16,746 bases of DNA from Pseudomonadota bacterium (GTDB lineage: Bacteria; Pseudomonadota; Gammaproteobacteria; Burkholderiales; Burkholderiaceae_E): positions 1 through 16,746 of the forward strand of contig JAEWEW010000205.1 in assembly GCA_023389175.1 (NCBI GenBank). Reading direction: 5' to 3'. The stretch's first letter is position 1, and each line of letters starts with the position of its first letter. Of the stretch, positions 9,827 through 16,298 are shown one piece after another. A program made the translations under genes and the position numbers. A model generated the notes under the pieces. It was given only the letters and a program-made list of their open reading frames with translations, searched no databases and was not told the origin of the DNA.

Positions 9827-10874
9827 GTGAGCACTTCCGAGCGCGAGCCGTACCGCCCTGCGAATCTCGAGCGCCTCCGGGCGCTGGACGATCCCGCCTA
9901 CCTGAGCGCGCTGATCGGCCGGATCTACGACTGTTCCCTGCAGCCGGAACGCTGGCTGACGGTGTTCAGGGAGATCGGCGGCCTGATCGGGGCAAGGCGA
10001 GGAATGATCGGAATGGGGGTTGTCGCCGGTCCCACGGCCATCATGAACGTCCAGTTCGGGCTGGACGACTTCACCGGCGAGACCGCCGATCGGTTCGCGC
10101 CGATCAATCCGATCGTGCCGCTGGGGCTCGTCTGGCCGCTCGACCAGGCTATGGTCGTATCGCGCGACTATGGCCTGGAGCGGTTTCGCGCGTGCCGCTT
10201 CTACCGGGAGTGGCTCGCGCCGCGCGGTGGAAGTCTCCAACGTTCTGGGCATGCAGCAGATTGCTGCCGGGACCTATCGGCGAGCGCTCGACCGGCTGGA
10301 CGCGGCGGTGTTGGTGGTCGATGCGGACCGCCGGGTCGTCTTCGCCAATCCTCGCGCTGGCGCGATGCTGGAGTCCGGTGATGTGCTGCATCTGCGTGCT
10401 GGCCGGGTTGCCGGGACAGATGCGCAGAATGAGCAGGCTTTGTGCTCGGCATTGGGGGAGGCCGGCAGTGGGACGTCCGGTGCCCGTCCAGGGGGCCTGG
10501 AGGCGAGCATGACCGGAGCCGGCGGCGTGGGATGGTTGATGTTTGCGATTACCCTGGACGCACCGGGGGCGAGTGCGTTTGCCTCGCCAAGCCGCTCGAC
10601 GCTCCTCGTGCTGCGGGCGCCGCGTGAGGATACCCGCAATCCGATCGTGATCGCTGCCCGTGTGTTCCAGTTGACGCCAACCCAGGTGCAGGTGCTGGCC
10701 TTCCTGGCCCAGGGACATTCGATCGACGAGATCGCCGACCTGCTGGGTGTGTCGGTGAAGACGGTCCGCAGCCATCTCGCCGAGCTCTTCCGGCGCACGG
10801 GCACCGGGCGCCAGGCCGACCTGGTCGCCCGCACGCTGTCATTCGCCTCGCCCCTGCGAATGGATCCGGCCTGA
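9827..10874 (+). pseudogene. LuxR-type regulator, first copy, broken by internal deletion and frameshift
   Basis: The start is the GTG at 9827, six bases after GGAG at 9817-9820. The first part (to about 10229) encodes a domain with DDPAYLSALIGRIYDC and GLIGARRGMIGMG. The reading then jumps to another frame that gives VEVSNVLGMQQIAAGTYRRALDRL, a PAS-like patch (AAVLVVDADRRVVFANP) and a complete LuxR helix-turn-helix (LTPTQVQVL ... GVSVKTVRSHLAELFRR). Compared with the intact paralogue at 11471-12607, 146 bases are missing at the joint. Adding them back gives 1,194 bases, exactly 398 codons, which supports this reading. Over the 57-residue HTH region 49 residues are identical to the paralogue (my count). 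A separate protein from the second part is possible, but no convincing start with a ribosome binding site was seen. Confidence 0.75.
10217..10229 (+). repeat. Deletion joint in the broken LuxR gene (collapsed direct repeat)
   Basis: GCGCCGCGCGGTG can be read as the end of LAPRG in the left frame and as RRAV in the right frame. In the intact paralogue the matching positions are GCGCCTCGCGGTG (11813-11825) and GCGCCGGGCGCTG (11959-11971), 146 bases apart and 10 of 13 alike. Recombination or slippage between such repeats would give this joint. Confidence 0.6.
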
Positions 10875-10886
10875 CCCTGTCGGCCC

Positions 10887-10906
10887 CGCGGGACGACCAT
10901 CCCGCG
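10887..10906 (+). terminator. Hairpin after the broken LuxR gene
   Basis: CGCGGGA and TCCCGCG pair around a six-base loop, 12 bases after the stop. TTCAT follows, so the T content is poor. It is a candidate terminator separating this gene from the small membrane protein. Confidence 0.4.
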
Positions 10907-11011
10907 TTCATGGGATTCTCCGTCATATGGCGGAGGCGCGAAGCTGGGCGCCCATGGCGCAATACCGCCTTCATCCGGCCAGGCAGCCGGTACTGCGGGA
11001 GAGGGGTTCCC

Positions 11012-11380
11012 ATGAGCGACCTGATCGGCGACCAGACTCGCGAGTATCCCTCGGTGCAGGGCAGCAGCCGGCCGGACGAGCTCGCTCCCCGCACCCGGGC
11101 CAGGCGCTTCTACCTCCGGATGCTGGCACTTTCCTTCGCGGTCTTCAGTTCCCTGCGCGTCGTGGCCTATCTCCCGACGCTGTGGACCATCCATGCAAGC
11201 GGTGAGTCCGACCAGCATTCCCTGCTGACCTGGGTGACATGGGCCGGCGCCAACCTGACGATGGCCGGGTGGCTGTATGAGGAACACGGGCGTCGCATGA
11301 ATCCCGCGATCGCGGTGCTGCTGTGCAACTTCGGCATGTGCGGGGCGGCCGTCGCGTTGATCGTCTGGTATCGGCTATGA
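11012..11380 (+). CDS. Small three-helix membrane protein of unknown function
   Basis: A 122-residue protein not recognised as a named family. The first 30 residues are polar; then come three hydrophobic segments at about 36-58 (LALSFAVFSSLRVVAYLPTL), 68-88 (HSLLTWVTWAGANLTMAGWL) and 98-119 (PAIAVLLCNFGMCGAAVALI). Charged turns include EEHGRRMN. Cysteines C105 and C110 sit in the last helix. The start is ATG 11012, preceded by GAGAGGGG with a good spacing; the frame is open further upstream (to 10910), but that part is arginine-rich and has no ribosome binding site. It lies between two paralogous LuxR-type regulators on the same strand, 90 bases before the second. Co-transcription with or regulation by these is inferred only from position. 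Confidence 0.7.
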   Translation: MSDLIGDQTREYPSVQGSSRPDELAPRTRARRFYLRMLALSFAVFSSLRVVAYLPTLWTIHASGESDQHSLLTWVTWAGANLTMAGWLYEEHGRRMNPAIAVLLCNFGMCGAAVALIVWYRL

Positions 11381-11470
11381 AAGCCCGACGCGGAGCAAGG
11401 GGGCGCGCGCGCCTCGTGCCGTCCGGCGGCCAGAATCCGTCCAGTTGCCCTGCGACCGGGAGTCGAACGT

Positions 11471-12607
11471 ATGCGCGTGTTGCACGACCCGGCCTACCTG
11501 AGTGGGCTGCTCGGCAGGATCTACGACTGTGCGCTCCACCCGGAAGGTTGGCGGCCGGTGCTCGCCGAGCTCGCCGGACTGATCCAGGCACGCCGCGGCA
11601 TGATCGGTGTCGGGTTCGTCGGCGCGGGCGACGGCACGATTGCCGTGCAGTTCGGCCTCGAGGACTTCACTCCCGAGGTGGCGGAACGCATGGGTCCGAT
11701 CAATCCGCTGATGCCGCTCGTCCTGGTCTGTCCGATCGACCGTGCGGTCGTCGCCTCACGTGACCTCGGGCTGGAGCGCCTGCGCGCGACCCGCTTCTAT
11801 CGCGAGTGGCTGGCGCCTCGCGGTGATTCGGATGCCGTCGGCTTCACGGTGACCCGGGAGGGCGGCGCGCTGGGGCACTGGGTTCTGATCACGCAGGAGG
11901 ACCGCGGACCGATCCAGGACGACGAGGCCGCCGGTCTCGAGCTCGTCGCCCCGCACGTGCGCCGGGCGCTGGAGATCTCCAACACGCTCGGCATGCAGCA
12001 ACTGGCGGCGGACACCTTCCGCGGCGCGCTCGACCGGCTGGAGGCCGCCGTGCTGATCGTCGAGGAGGGGCGTCGGATCGTCTACGCCAATCCTCGCGGT
12101 GCGTCGATGCTCGCGTTGTGCGACGTCGTCATGCTGCGCGGGGGGCGGATCGCCGGGGCCAGTGGCGATGCCGAGCGGGCGCTGCGGTCCGCACTCGGCG
12201 AGAACGGCGGGCGCCCCCATGCGGGCGCCCTGGAGGCGAGGGTGACCGGCGCGGGCGGCAGCGAACGTCTGATGTTCTCGGTGACACTGGACCTGCTGCA
12301 GGACAACCCCTTCGCTTCGCCAGGACGCTCGACGCTGCTCGTCCTGCGCGCCCCGCGCGAGGATACGAGCAATCCGATCACGATTGCCGCCCGGATCTTC
12401 CGGCTCACCCCGACGCAGGTGCAGGTGTTGACCTTCCTGGCACAAGGCCATGCGCCCGACGACATCGCCGACCTGATCGGCGTGTCGGTCAAGACCGTGC
12501 GGAGCCACCTCGCGGAGCTCTTTCGCCGTACCCAGACCACGCGGCAGGCGGAGCTGGTTGCTCGCACGCTGTCGGTGGGCTCGCCGCTCCGCGCAAGTCG
12601 TGGGTGA
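11471..12607 (+). CDS. LuxR-family transcriptional regulator with PAS-like sensor region, intact copy
   Basis: A 378-residue cytoplasmic regulator. Residues 1-165 form an N-terminal domain (HDPAYLSGLLGRIYDC, RRGMIGVGFV, RFYREWLAP) that I cannot assign to a named sensor family. Residues about 185-215 look PAS-like (LDRLEAAVLIVEEGRRIVYA, NPRGASML). The LuxR/GerE helix-turn-helix occupies about 311-370, with recognition helix VSVKTVRSHLAELF. No phosphoacceptor domain is seen, and the N-terminus does not look like an acyl-homoserine-lactone domain, so the signal is unknown. ATG 11471 has GGGAG eight bases upstream. It is the paralogue of the broken gene at 9827-10874. The hemerythrin promoter begins only 33 bases after its stop, so it may act on either neighbour, but that is inference. 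Confidence 0.85.
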   Translation: MRVLHDPAYLSGLLGRIYDCALHPEGWRPVLAELAGLIQARRGMIGVGFVGAGDGTIAVQFGLEDFTPEVAERMGPINPLMPLVLVCPIDRAVVASRDLGLERLRATRFYREWLAPRGDSDAVGFTVTREGGALGHWVLITQEDRGPIQDDEAAGLELVAPHVRRALEISNTLGMQQLAADTFRGALDRLEAAVLIVEEGRRIVYANPRGASMLALCDVVMLRGGRIAGASGDAERALRSALGENGGRPHAGALEARVTGAGGSERLMFSVTLDLLQDNPFASPGRSTLLVLRAPREDTSNPITIAARIFRLTPTQVQVLTFLAQGHAPDDIADLIGVSVKTVRSHLAELFRRTQTTRQAELVARTLSVGSPLRASRG

Positions 12608-12640
12608 GATCCGGGGGGTGCGCGCCCGGCCCGCCGTTGC

Positions 12641-12682
12641 TTGATGCGGGTCAAGGACTTCCCCTCGGTCGACCGCTAGATT
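12641..12682 (+). promoter_or_regulatory. FNR/ANR/DNR-type box and class II promoter for the plus-strand hemerythrin gene
   Basis: TTGATGCGGGTCAA (12641-12654) fits the TTGAT-N4-ATCAA pattern in nine of ten conserved positions. Twenty-two bases later comes TAGATT (12677-12682), 4 of 6 to TATAAT. A transcription start near 12689 would place the box centre at -41.5, the classic position for activation by FNR-like proteins. Which family member binds (oxygen-sensing FNR/ANR or nitric-oxide-sensing DNR) cannot be told. Confidence 0.75.
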
Positions 12683-12759
12683 GGAGCCACTTCACCTTCG
12701 ACCAGCGCCCCGGCCCGGGACGAAGGCGCGGGGCGGAGCAGACACTGACGAGGCGCACC

Positions 12760-13326
12760 ATGAAAGTCGACAAACCGACCTCCGGTATCCGGCAGCCGGA
12801 GGCAGCGCGGAGCGACGCGCCCCTGGGCGAGTTCTCCCACTGCCACGAAGGCATCCTGTCGCGGCTCACGGCCTTCGCGGACCTGCCTGCGCTGATCGCG
12901 GCGGCCGCCCGTGCCCGGGAGCGTGCCGCCGAGGCGCTGTTCCTCTTCGAGGACATCGTGCTGGAGCATCATGGCGACGAGGAGAACGAGCTGTTCCCGG
13001 CGGTGCTGCGCTGGGCCGAGCCCGGCGAGGAGCTGGAGCGGGTCCGGTCGCTCATCCGGCGACTCACCGACGAGCATCGGGCGATCGAGAAGCTCTGGCA
13101 GAAGTACCGTCCCGCCGTCGAGGCGGCGTCCCGCGGGAAAGCGGCGGACCTGCCCAAGGAGGTCGCCACGGAGCTGGTGTCCGCCTACGTGGCGCATGCC
13201 ACCTACGAGGAGCAGGTCTTCCTGCCGCTCGCGCGGGACATCCTTGCACGGGACGACGCGCACATGTCCGCCCTGGGGCTGTCGCTTCACCTGCGCCACG
13301 CTCCTCGGATCCCCGGCTACATCTAG
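12760..13326 (+). CDS. Hemerythrin-like HHE domain protein (plus-strand copy)
   Basis: A 188-residue soluble four-helix protein predicted to bind a di-iron centre. Candidate ligands follow the family spacing: H27 or H29 (FSHCHEGIL), H70/H71 with E75 (LEHHGDEENELF), H106 (TDEHRAIE), and H146 with E150/E151 (AHATYEEQVFLPLA). Helices are acidic and amphipathic with no membrane segment or signal. Relatives bind oxygen or nitric oxide, or store or sense iron and redox state. ATG 12760 has a GAGG six bases upstream. The upstream FNR-type box suggests induction under low oxygen or nitric oxide. It converges with a second, clearly different hemerythrin gene, so they are not a recent duplication. Family sure, substrate unknown. 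Confidence 0.88.
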   Translation: MKVDKPTSGIRQPEAARSDAPLGEFSHCHEGILSRLTAFADLPALIAAAARARERAAEALFLFEDIVLEHHGDEENELFPAVLRWAEPGEELERVRSLIRRLTDEHRAIEKLWQKYRPAVEAASRGKAADLPKEVATELVSAYVAHATYEEQVFLPLARDILARDDAHMSALGLSLHLRHAPRIPGYI

Positions 13327-13331
13327 CGTCC

Positions 13332-13356
13332 CGACGCGTTTCCGCGAAACGCGTCG
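13332..13356. terminator. Perfect 11-bp hairpin between the convergent hemerythrin genes
   Basis: CGACGCGTTTC and GAAACGCGTCG pair around a three-base CGC loop, five bases after the plus-strand hemerythrin stop. The GAAA/TTTC part of the stem gives an A-T rich stretch at the loop, but there is no T-tract. It is probably a bidirectional terminator. Confidence 0.6.
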
Positions 13357-13402
13357 CCGCCCCATCCCGCGGGGCGGCCGGCTGAACGGCGGCCGGCCCG
13401 CG

Positions 13403-13436
13403 CCGCCGGCCACCTGGAGAGGGTGCCGGCCGGCGG
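13403..13436 (-). terminator. GC-rich hairpin after the minus-strand hemerythrin gene
   Basis: CCGCCGGC at 13403-13410 pairs with GCCGGCGG at 13429-13436; an alternative pairing uses GCCGGC at 13405-13410 and 13425-13430. It lies just after the minus-strand stop at 13442. There is no T-tract, and GCCGGC repeats in this area make chance pairing easy. Confidence 0.35.
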
Positions 13437-13441
13437 AAACC

Positions 13442-14029
13442 CTACGCGAGGTGGCGGCCGAGGCCGACCGGATCCGGCGCGGTCGTCACGATACGGCTGA
13501 ACAGCCGCTCGTAGATGCCATCGCGCTCGTCGCTCGCGAGCGGATCCGGATCCGTCGCGAAGGCGGCATCGAGCTCGGCACGGTCCACCGGGGTCAGCAC
13601 CTTGTCCGCGACCGGCAGCAGCCGGCTCTCCTCGATCCGCATGTGCTCCAGGTAGAACCGCACGTACTCCCTGGCCGCGTCCACGAAGGCCTGCCGGCGC
13701 GAATCCCCCAGCAGTTCCCACGCCAGGAGCTGGTGCTGCAACTCCCGGACCTTGCGCTCGCCGTCCTGGTGGTCGCCCTCGAGCTGGTCGATGACCGGTG
13801 CGAGTTCCGGCGCCGCCCGGGCGATTCGCGGGAACAGCCGCTCGGACTCCTTGGGATGGTGGCGCCGCTCCGGGAATTCGTCGATGTAGAAGAGCATTGC
13901 CCGCACCACGTCGAAGAACCGGTCCGGCTCGCCGCCCGGGCCGTGGGCGACCATCATGTCGAGCGAGCGCAGCATCGCCGCCAGGGCGGCATGCTCGTTG
14001 CGGATGACCTGGAGTGCGGACGGCTTCAT
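13442..14029 (-). CDS. Hemerythrin-like HHE domain protein (minus-strand copy)
   Basis: A 195-residue soluble helical protein with the hemerythrin ligand pattern: H13 (RNEHAALAAML), H57/H58 with E61 and E63 (ERRHHPKESERLF), H87 (EGDHQDGE), and H129 with E133/E134 (LEHMRIEESRLLP). The LFPRI and LLPVA turns after the glutamates are typical of the family. The opening SALQVIRNEHAAL resembles stand-alone HHE proteins known in betaproteobacteria. Oxygen or nitric oxide handling, or iron and redox homeostasis, are the likely roles. ATG 14029 has GGGAG seven bases upstream on the coding strand. An FNR-type box precedes it with the same geometry as at the convergent copy, which suggests shared control. 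Confidence 0.9.
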   Translation of the reverse strand: MKPSALQVIRNEHAALAAMLRSLDMMVAHGPGGEPDRFFDVVRAMLFYIDEFPERRHHPKESERLFPRIARAAPELAPVIDQLEGDHQDGERKVRELQHQLLAWELLGDSRRQAFVDAAREYVRFYLEHMRIEESRLLPVADKVLTPVDRAELDAAFATDPDPLASDERDGIYERLFSRIVTTAPDPVGLGRHLA

Positions 14030-14058
14030 GGGACGGCTCCCGATGCTTGTGCAGCCTC

Positions 14059-14100
14059 ACTGTCGCACGCAGGCCGGCCGGCTTCCTTGACCCGGATCAA
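14059..14100 (-). promoter_or_regulatory. FNR/ANR/DNR-type box and promoter for the minus-strand hemerythrin gene
   Basis: On the minus strand TTGATCCGGGTCAA (14100-14087) is followed, after exactly 22 bases, by GACAGT (14064-14059). That is a weak -10 (3 of 6) but has a TG three bases upstream, as in extended -10 promoters. The predicted start near 14052 puts the box at -41.5. The 17 bases beginning with the box differ at one position from those at 12641. Confidence 0.7.
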
Positions 14101-14157
14101 GCGCCCGGGTGGCGGCGGATGCCGGCGGGCCGTTGCGCTGTCCGGCTCCGGCGCCGC

Positions 14158-15633
14158 CTATACCAGCACGATGTCGTATTGCTCCTGGCTGTAGATCGAT
14201 TCGACGTGCAGGGAGATCGGCTTGCCGATCGCGTCGCCGAGCATCGCGAGGTGCTGGCTCTCCTCGTCGAGGAAGAGGTCGATCACCGGATTGGACGCGA
14301 GGATCCGGAACTCGCGCGGATTGAACTGGCGGGCCTCGCGCGCGACCTCGCGCATGATCTCGTAGCAGACAGTGCGCGCGGTCTTGACGGATCCCTTGCC
14401 CTGGCAGACCGCGCAGGGCTCGCACAGGATGTGCGCGAGCGACTCGCGGGTGCGCTTGCGGGTCATCTCGACCAGCCCGAGCGAGGTGAAGCCGTTCACG
14501 GTGGACTTGGTCCGGTCCCGGGCCAGGCCGCGCCGCAGCTCCTGCAGGATGGCGTCGCGGTGCTGGGTGCTGCCCATGTCGATGAAGTCAATGACGATGA
14601 CGCCGCCGAGGTTGCGCAGGCGAAGCTGGCGCGAGATCGACTGCGCCGCCTCCAGGTTGGTCTTGAAGACCGTGTCCTCGAAGCTTCGGCCGCCGACATA
14701 GCCGCCGGTGTTGACGTCGATGGTGGTGAGCGCCTCGGTCTGGTCGAAGATCAGGTAGCCGCCCGACTTGAGATCCACCCGCCGCGCCAGCGCCTTCTCG
14801 ATCTCCTCCTCGATGCCGTGCAGGTCGAAGAGCGGCCGCTCGCCCTCGTAGAGGCGCAGCTTGCTCTCCATCGCCGGCATGTAGGTCTGGCAGAAGGCGC
14901 GCATGTCTTCCAGGGTCGCCCGGTTGTCGACCACCACGGTCTGGGTGCCCGGGCCGGCGATGTCGCGCAGGGCGCGATGCGCGAGGCTCAGCTCCGCGTA
15001 GAGCAGGCGCGGCTTGCGCTCGCGTGCCGGCAGCGCCTCGTTGCCGCTTCGCGTGTCCTCCAGGATCTGCGCCCAGCGGCGGCGCAGGTAGGCCATGTCG
15101 GCGATGAACTCCTCGTCCGTCGCCTCCTCGGCCATGGTGCGGATGATGAATCCGCCGCGTTCGTCGGGCGCCATGAGGCGCTGCACCCGCTCGCGCAGCA
15201 TGCTGCGCTCGGCCTCCCCGGAGATGCGCTGCGAGACGCCCACCTGGGGATCGTGCGGCAGGTACACCAGCAGCCGCCCGGCGATGCTCACCTGCGTGGA
15301 CAGGCGCGCGCCCTTGGTGCCGATCGGATCCTTCTGGACCTGCACCAGCAGCGACTGGCCTTCGTAGAGGTGCTTCTCGATCGGCGTCGTGCCGGCTTCG
15401 GTGCGCGACTGCCAGAGGTCCGCCACGTGCAGGAAGGCCGCGCGCTCCAGGCCGATGTCGATGAACGCCGACTGCATTCCGGGCAGCACCCGGGTCACGA
15501 TGCCGAGGTAGATGTTGCCGACCAGGCCGCGGGTGGCTTCCCGGTCGAGGTGCAGCTCCTGCAGGACGCCCTGGTGCATCACGGCTACCCGCAGTTCCTG
15601 CGCAGTCGTGTTGACCAGGATGTCTTCTTTCAC
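14158..15633 (-). CDS. rng: Ribonuclease G (RNase E/G family)
   Basis: A cytoplasmic single-strand endoribonuclease of 491 residues, about the E. coli RNase G length, that matures the 16S rRNA 5' end and takes part in mRNA decay. The opening EDILVNTTAQELRVAV and the S1 domain (GNIYLGIVTRVLPGMQSAFI) are typical. Catalytic aspartates are D306 in DVNTGG and D349 in IDFIDM; their spacing of 43 equals that of RNase E D303 and D346. The zinc-link cysteines C404 and C407 lie in CEPCAVC, with an extra C410. There is no long RNase E-like C-terminal scaffold. The GTG start at 15633 overlaps the maf stop as GTGA, implying translational coupling. Confidence 0.97.
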   Translation of the reverse strand: MKEDILVNTTAQELRVAVMHQGVLQELHLDREATRGLVGNIYLGIVTRVLPGMQSAFIDIGLERAAFLHVADLWQSRTEAGTTPIEKHLYEGQSLLVQVQKDPIGTKGARLSTQVSIAGRLLVYLPHDPQVGVSQRISGEAERSMLRERVQRLMAPDERGGFIIRTMAEEATDEEFIADMAYLRRRWAQILEDTRSGNEALPARERKPRLLYAELSLAHRALRDIAGPGTQTVVVDNRATLEDMRAFCQTYMPAMESKLRLYEGERPLFDLHGIEEEIEKALARRVDLKSGGYLIFDQTEALTTIDVNTGGYVGGRSFEDTVFKTNLEAAQSISRQLRLRNLGGVIVIDFIDMGSTQHRDAILQELRRGLARDRTKSTVNGFTSLGLVEMTRKRTRESLAHILCEPCAVCQGKGSVKTARTVCYEIMREVAREARQFNPREFRILASNPVIDLFLDEESQHLAMLGDAIGKPISLHVESIYSQEQYDIVLV

Positions 15634-16298
15634 GGAGGGCTGGGAACCTGGATGGGATGGCCCGCCTTGCGCAACAGCCTGGCGGTCTCGTGAAGAGGCA
15701 GGCCCATGATACCGGAGTGAGATCCCTCGATGCTGCGCACGAAGGCCGCGGCCAGCCCCTGGATCGCGTAGCCGCCGGCCTTGCCGAACGGCTCGCCGCT
15801 CGCCACGTAGCCGGCGATGTCGGCCGGCTTCAGCCGGCAGAACCGCACGCGGGAAATCTGCACGGCCTCGAACAGCCGCGCGCCGTCGGGCCGCGCGACC
15901 ACCACCGCCGTCAGCACCCGATGCGTGCGGCCGGAGAGCAGGCGCAGCATGCGCGTCGCATCGGCCGCGTCGGCGGGCTTGCCGAGCAGGGTGCCGCCCA
16001 GTGCCACGGTGGTATCGGCGCAGAGGAGCGGGGCGCGGGGCAAGCCGGTGGCCGCGATTCGCTCGAGCGCCGCCCGTGTCTTCGCGAGCGCCACCCGACG
16101 CACATAGGCGCCCGGCGGCTCGCCCGGGCGAACCTGCTCGAGCGCCTCGGCACGCGCCTCGTCGTCGTCGACCAGCACCCGGCAGGCGATGCCGAGCTGG
16201 TTGAGCAACGCCAGGCGGCGGGGGCTGCGGGAGGCGAGATAGATGAACGGGGGCGCGCCTGCGCCCTGGGGCGGCTTCCCTGGCGACGCCTCATTCAC
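15630..16298 (-). CDS. maf: Maf-like nucleoside triphosphate pyrophosphatase
   Basis: A cytoplasmic house-cleaning enzyme that hydrolyses dTTP/UTP or modified nucleotides to monophosphates. The family signature IYLASRSPRR lies at 19-28. CADTTV follows with the catalytic aspartate at D95, then GKP at 106-108, FGKAGGYAIQG at 171-181, and the closing GSHSGIMGLPLHET at 192-205 (commonly GSYSNVVGLPLxET). GTG 16298 is the likely start: it overlaps the rlmH stop by eight bases and gives 222 residues, about 15-18 longer at the N-terminus than usual. No in-frame ATG lies before the signature, so a shorter protein would need another unusual start. The frame is open further upstream, but that part overlaps rlmH. 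Confidence 0.93.
   Translation of the reverse strand: MNEASPGKPPQGAGAPPFIYLASRSPRRLALLNQLGIACRVLVDDDEARAEALEQVRPGEPPGAYVRRVALAKTRAALERIAATGLPRAPLLCADTTVALGGTLLGKPADAADATRMLRLLSGRTHRVLTAVVVARPDGARLFEAVQISRVRFCRLKPADIAGYVASGEPFGKAGGYAIQGLAAAFVRSIEGSHSGIMGLPLHETARLLRKAGHPIQVPSPP

Noticed and set aside
10170..10250. Separate start for the second half of the broken LuxR gene at ATG 10170
   Set aside because: The first residues have no counterpart in the paralogue and no ribosome binding site is present; matching protein begins only at the deletion joint.
10910..11011. Earlier start of the small membrane protein
   Set aside because: The extra 34 residues are arginine-rich and lack a ribosome binding site, while ATG 11012 has a strong one.
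11401..11413. GGCGCGCGCGCC palindrome before the intact LuxR gene as an operator
   Set aside because: A plain CG alternation that is common at this GC content, with no second copy at the other regulator.
13300..14060. Minus-strand alternative frame covering the hemerythrin gene and the gap beyond
   Set aside because: Arginine/proline/alanine-rich shadow of the real hemerythrin frame.
14101..14157. Intrinsic terminator after rng
   Set aside because: GGCGGCG and CGCCGCC could pair over a long loop, but the inner part does not form a clean stem and there is no T-tract.
14014..15693. A 559-codon open frame on the plus strand across rng
   Set aside because: It is the antisense of RNase G, which has all its catalytic residues; no ribosome binding site and no recognisable domain.
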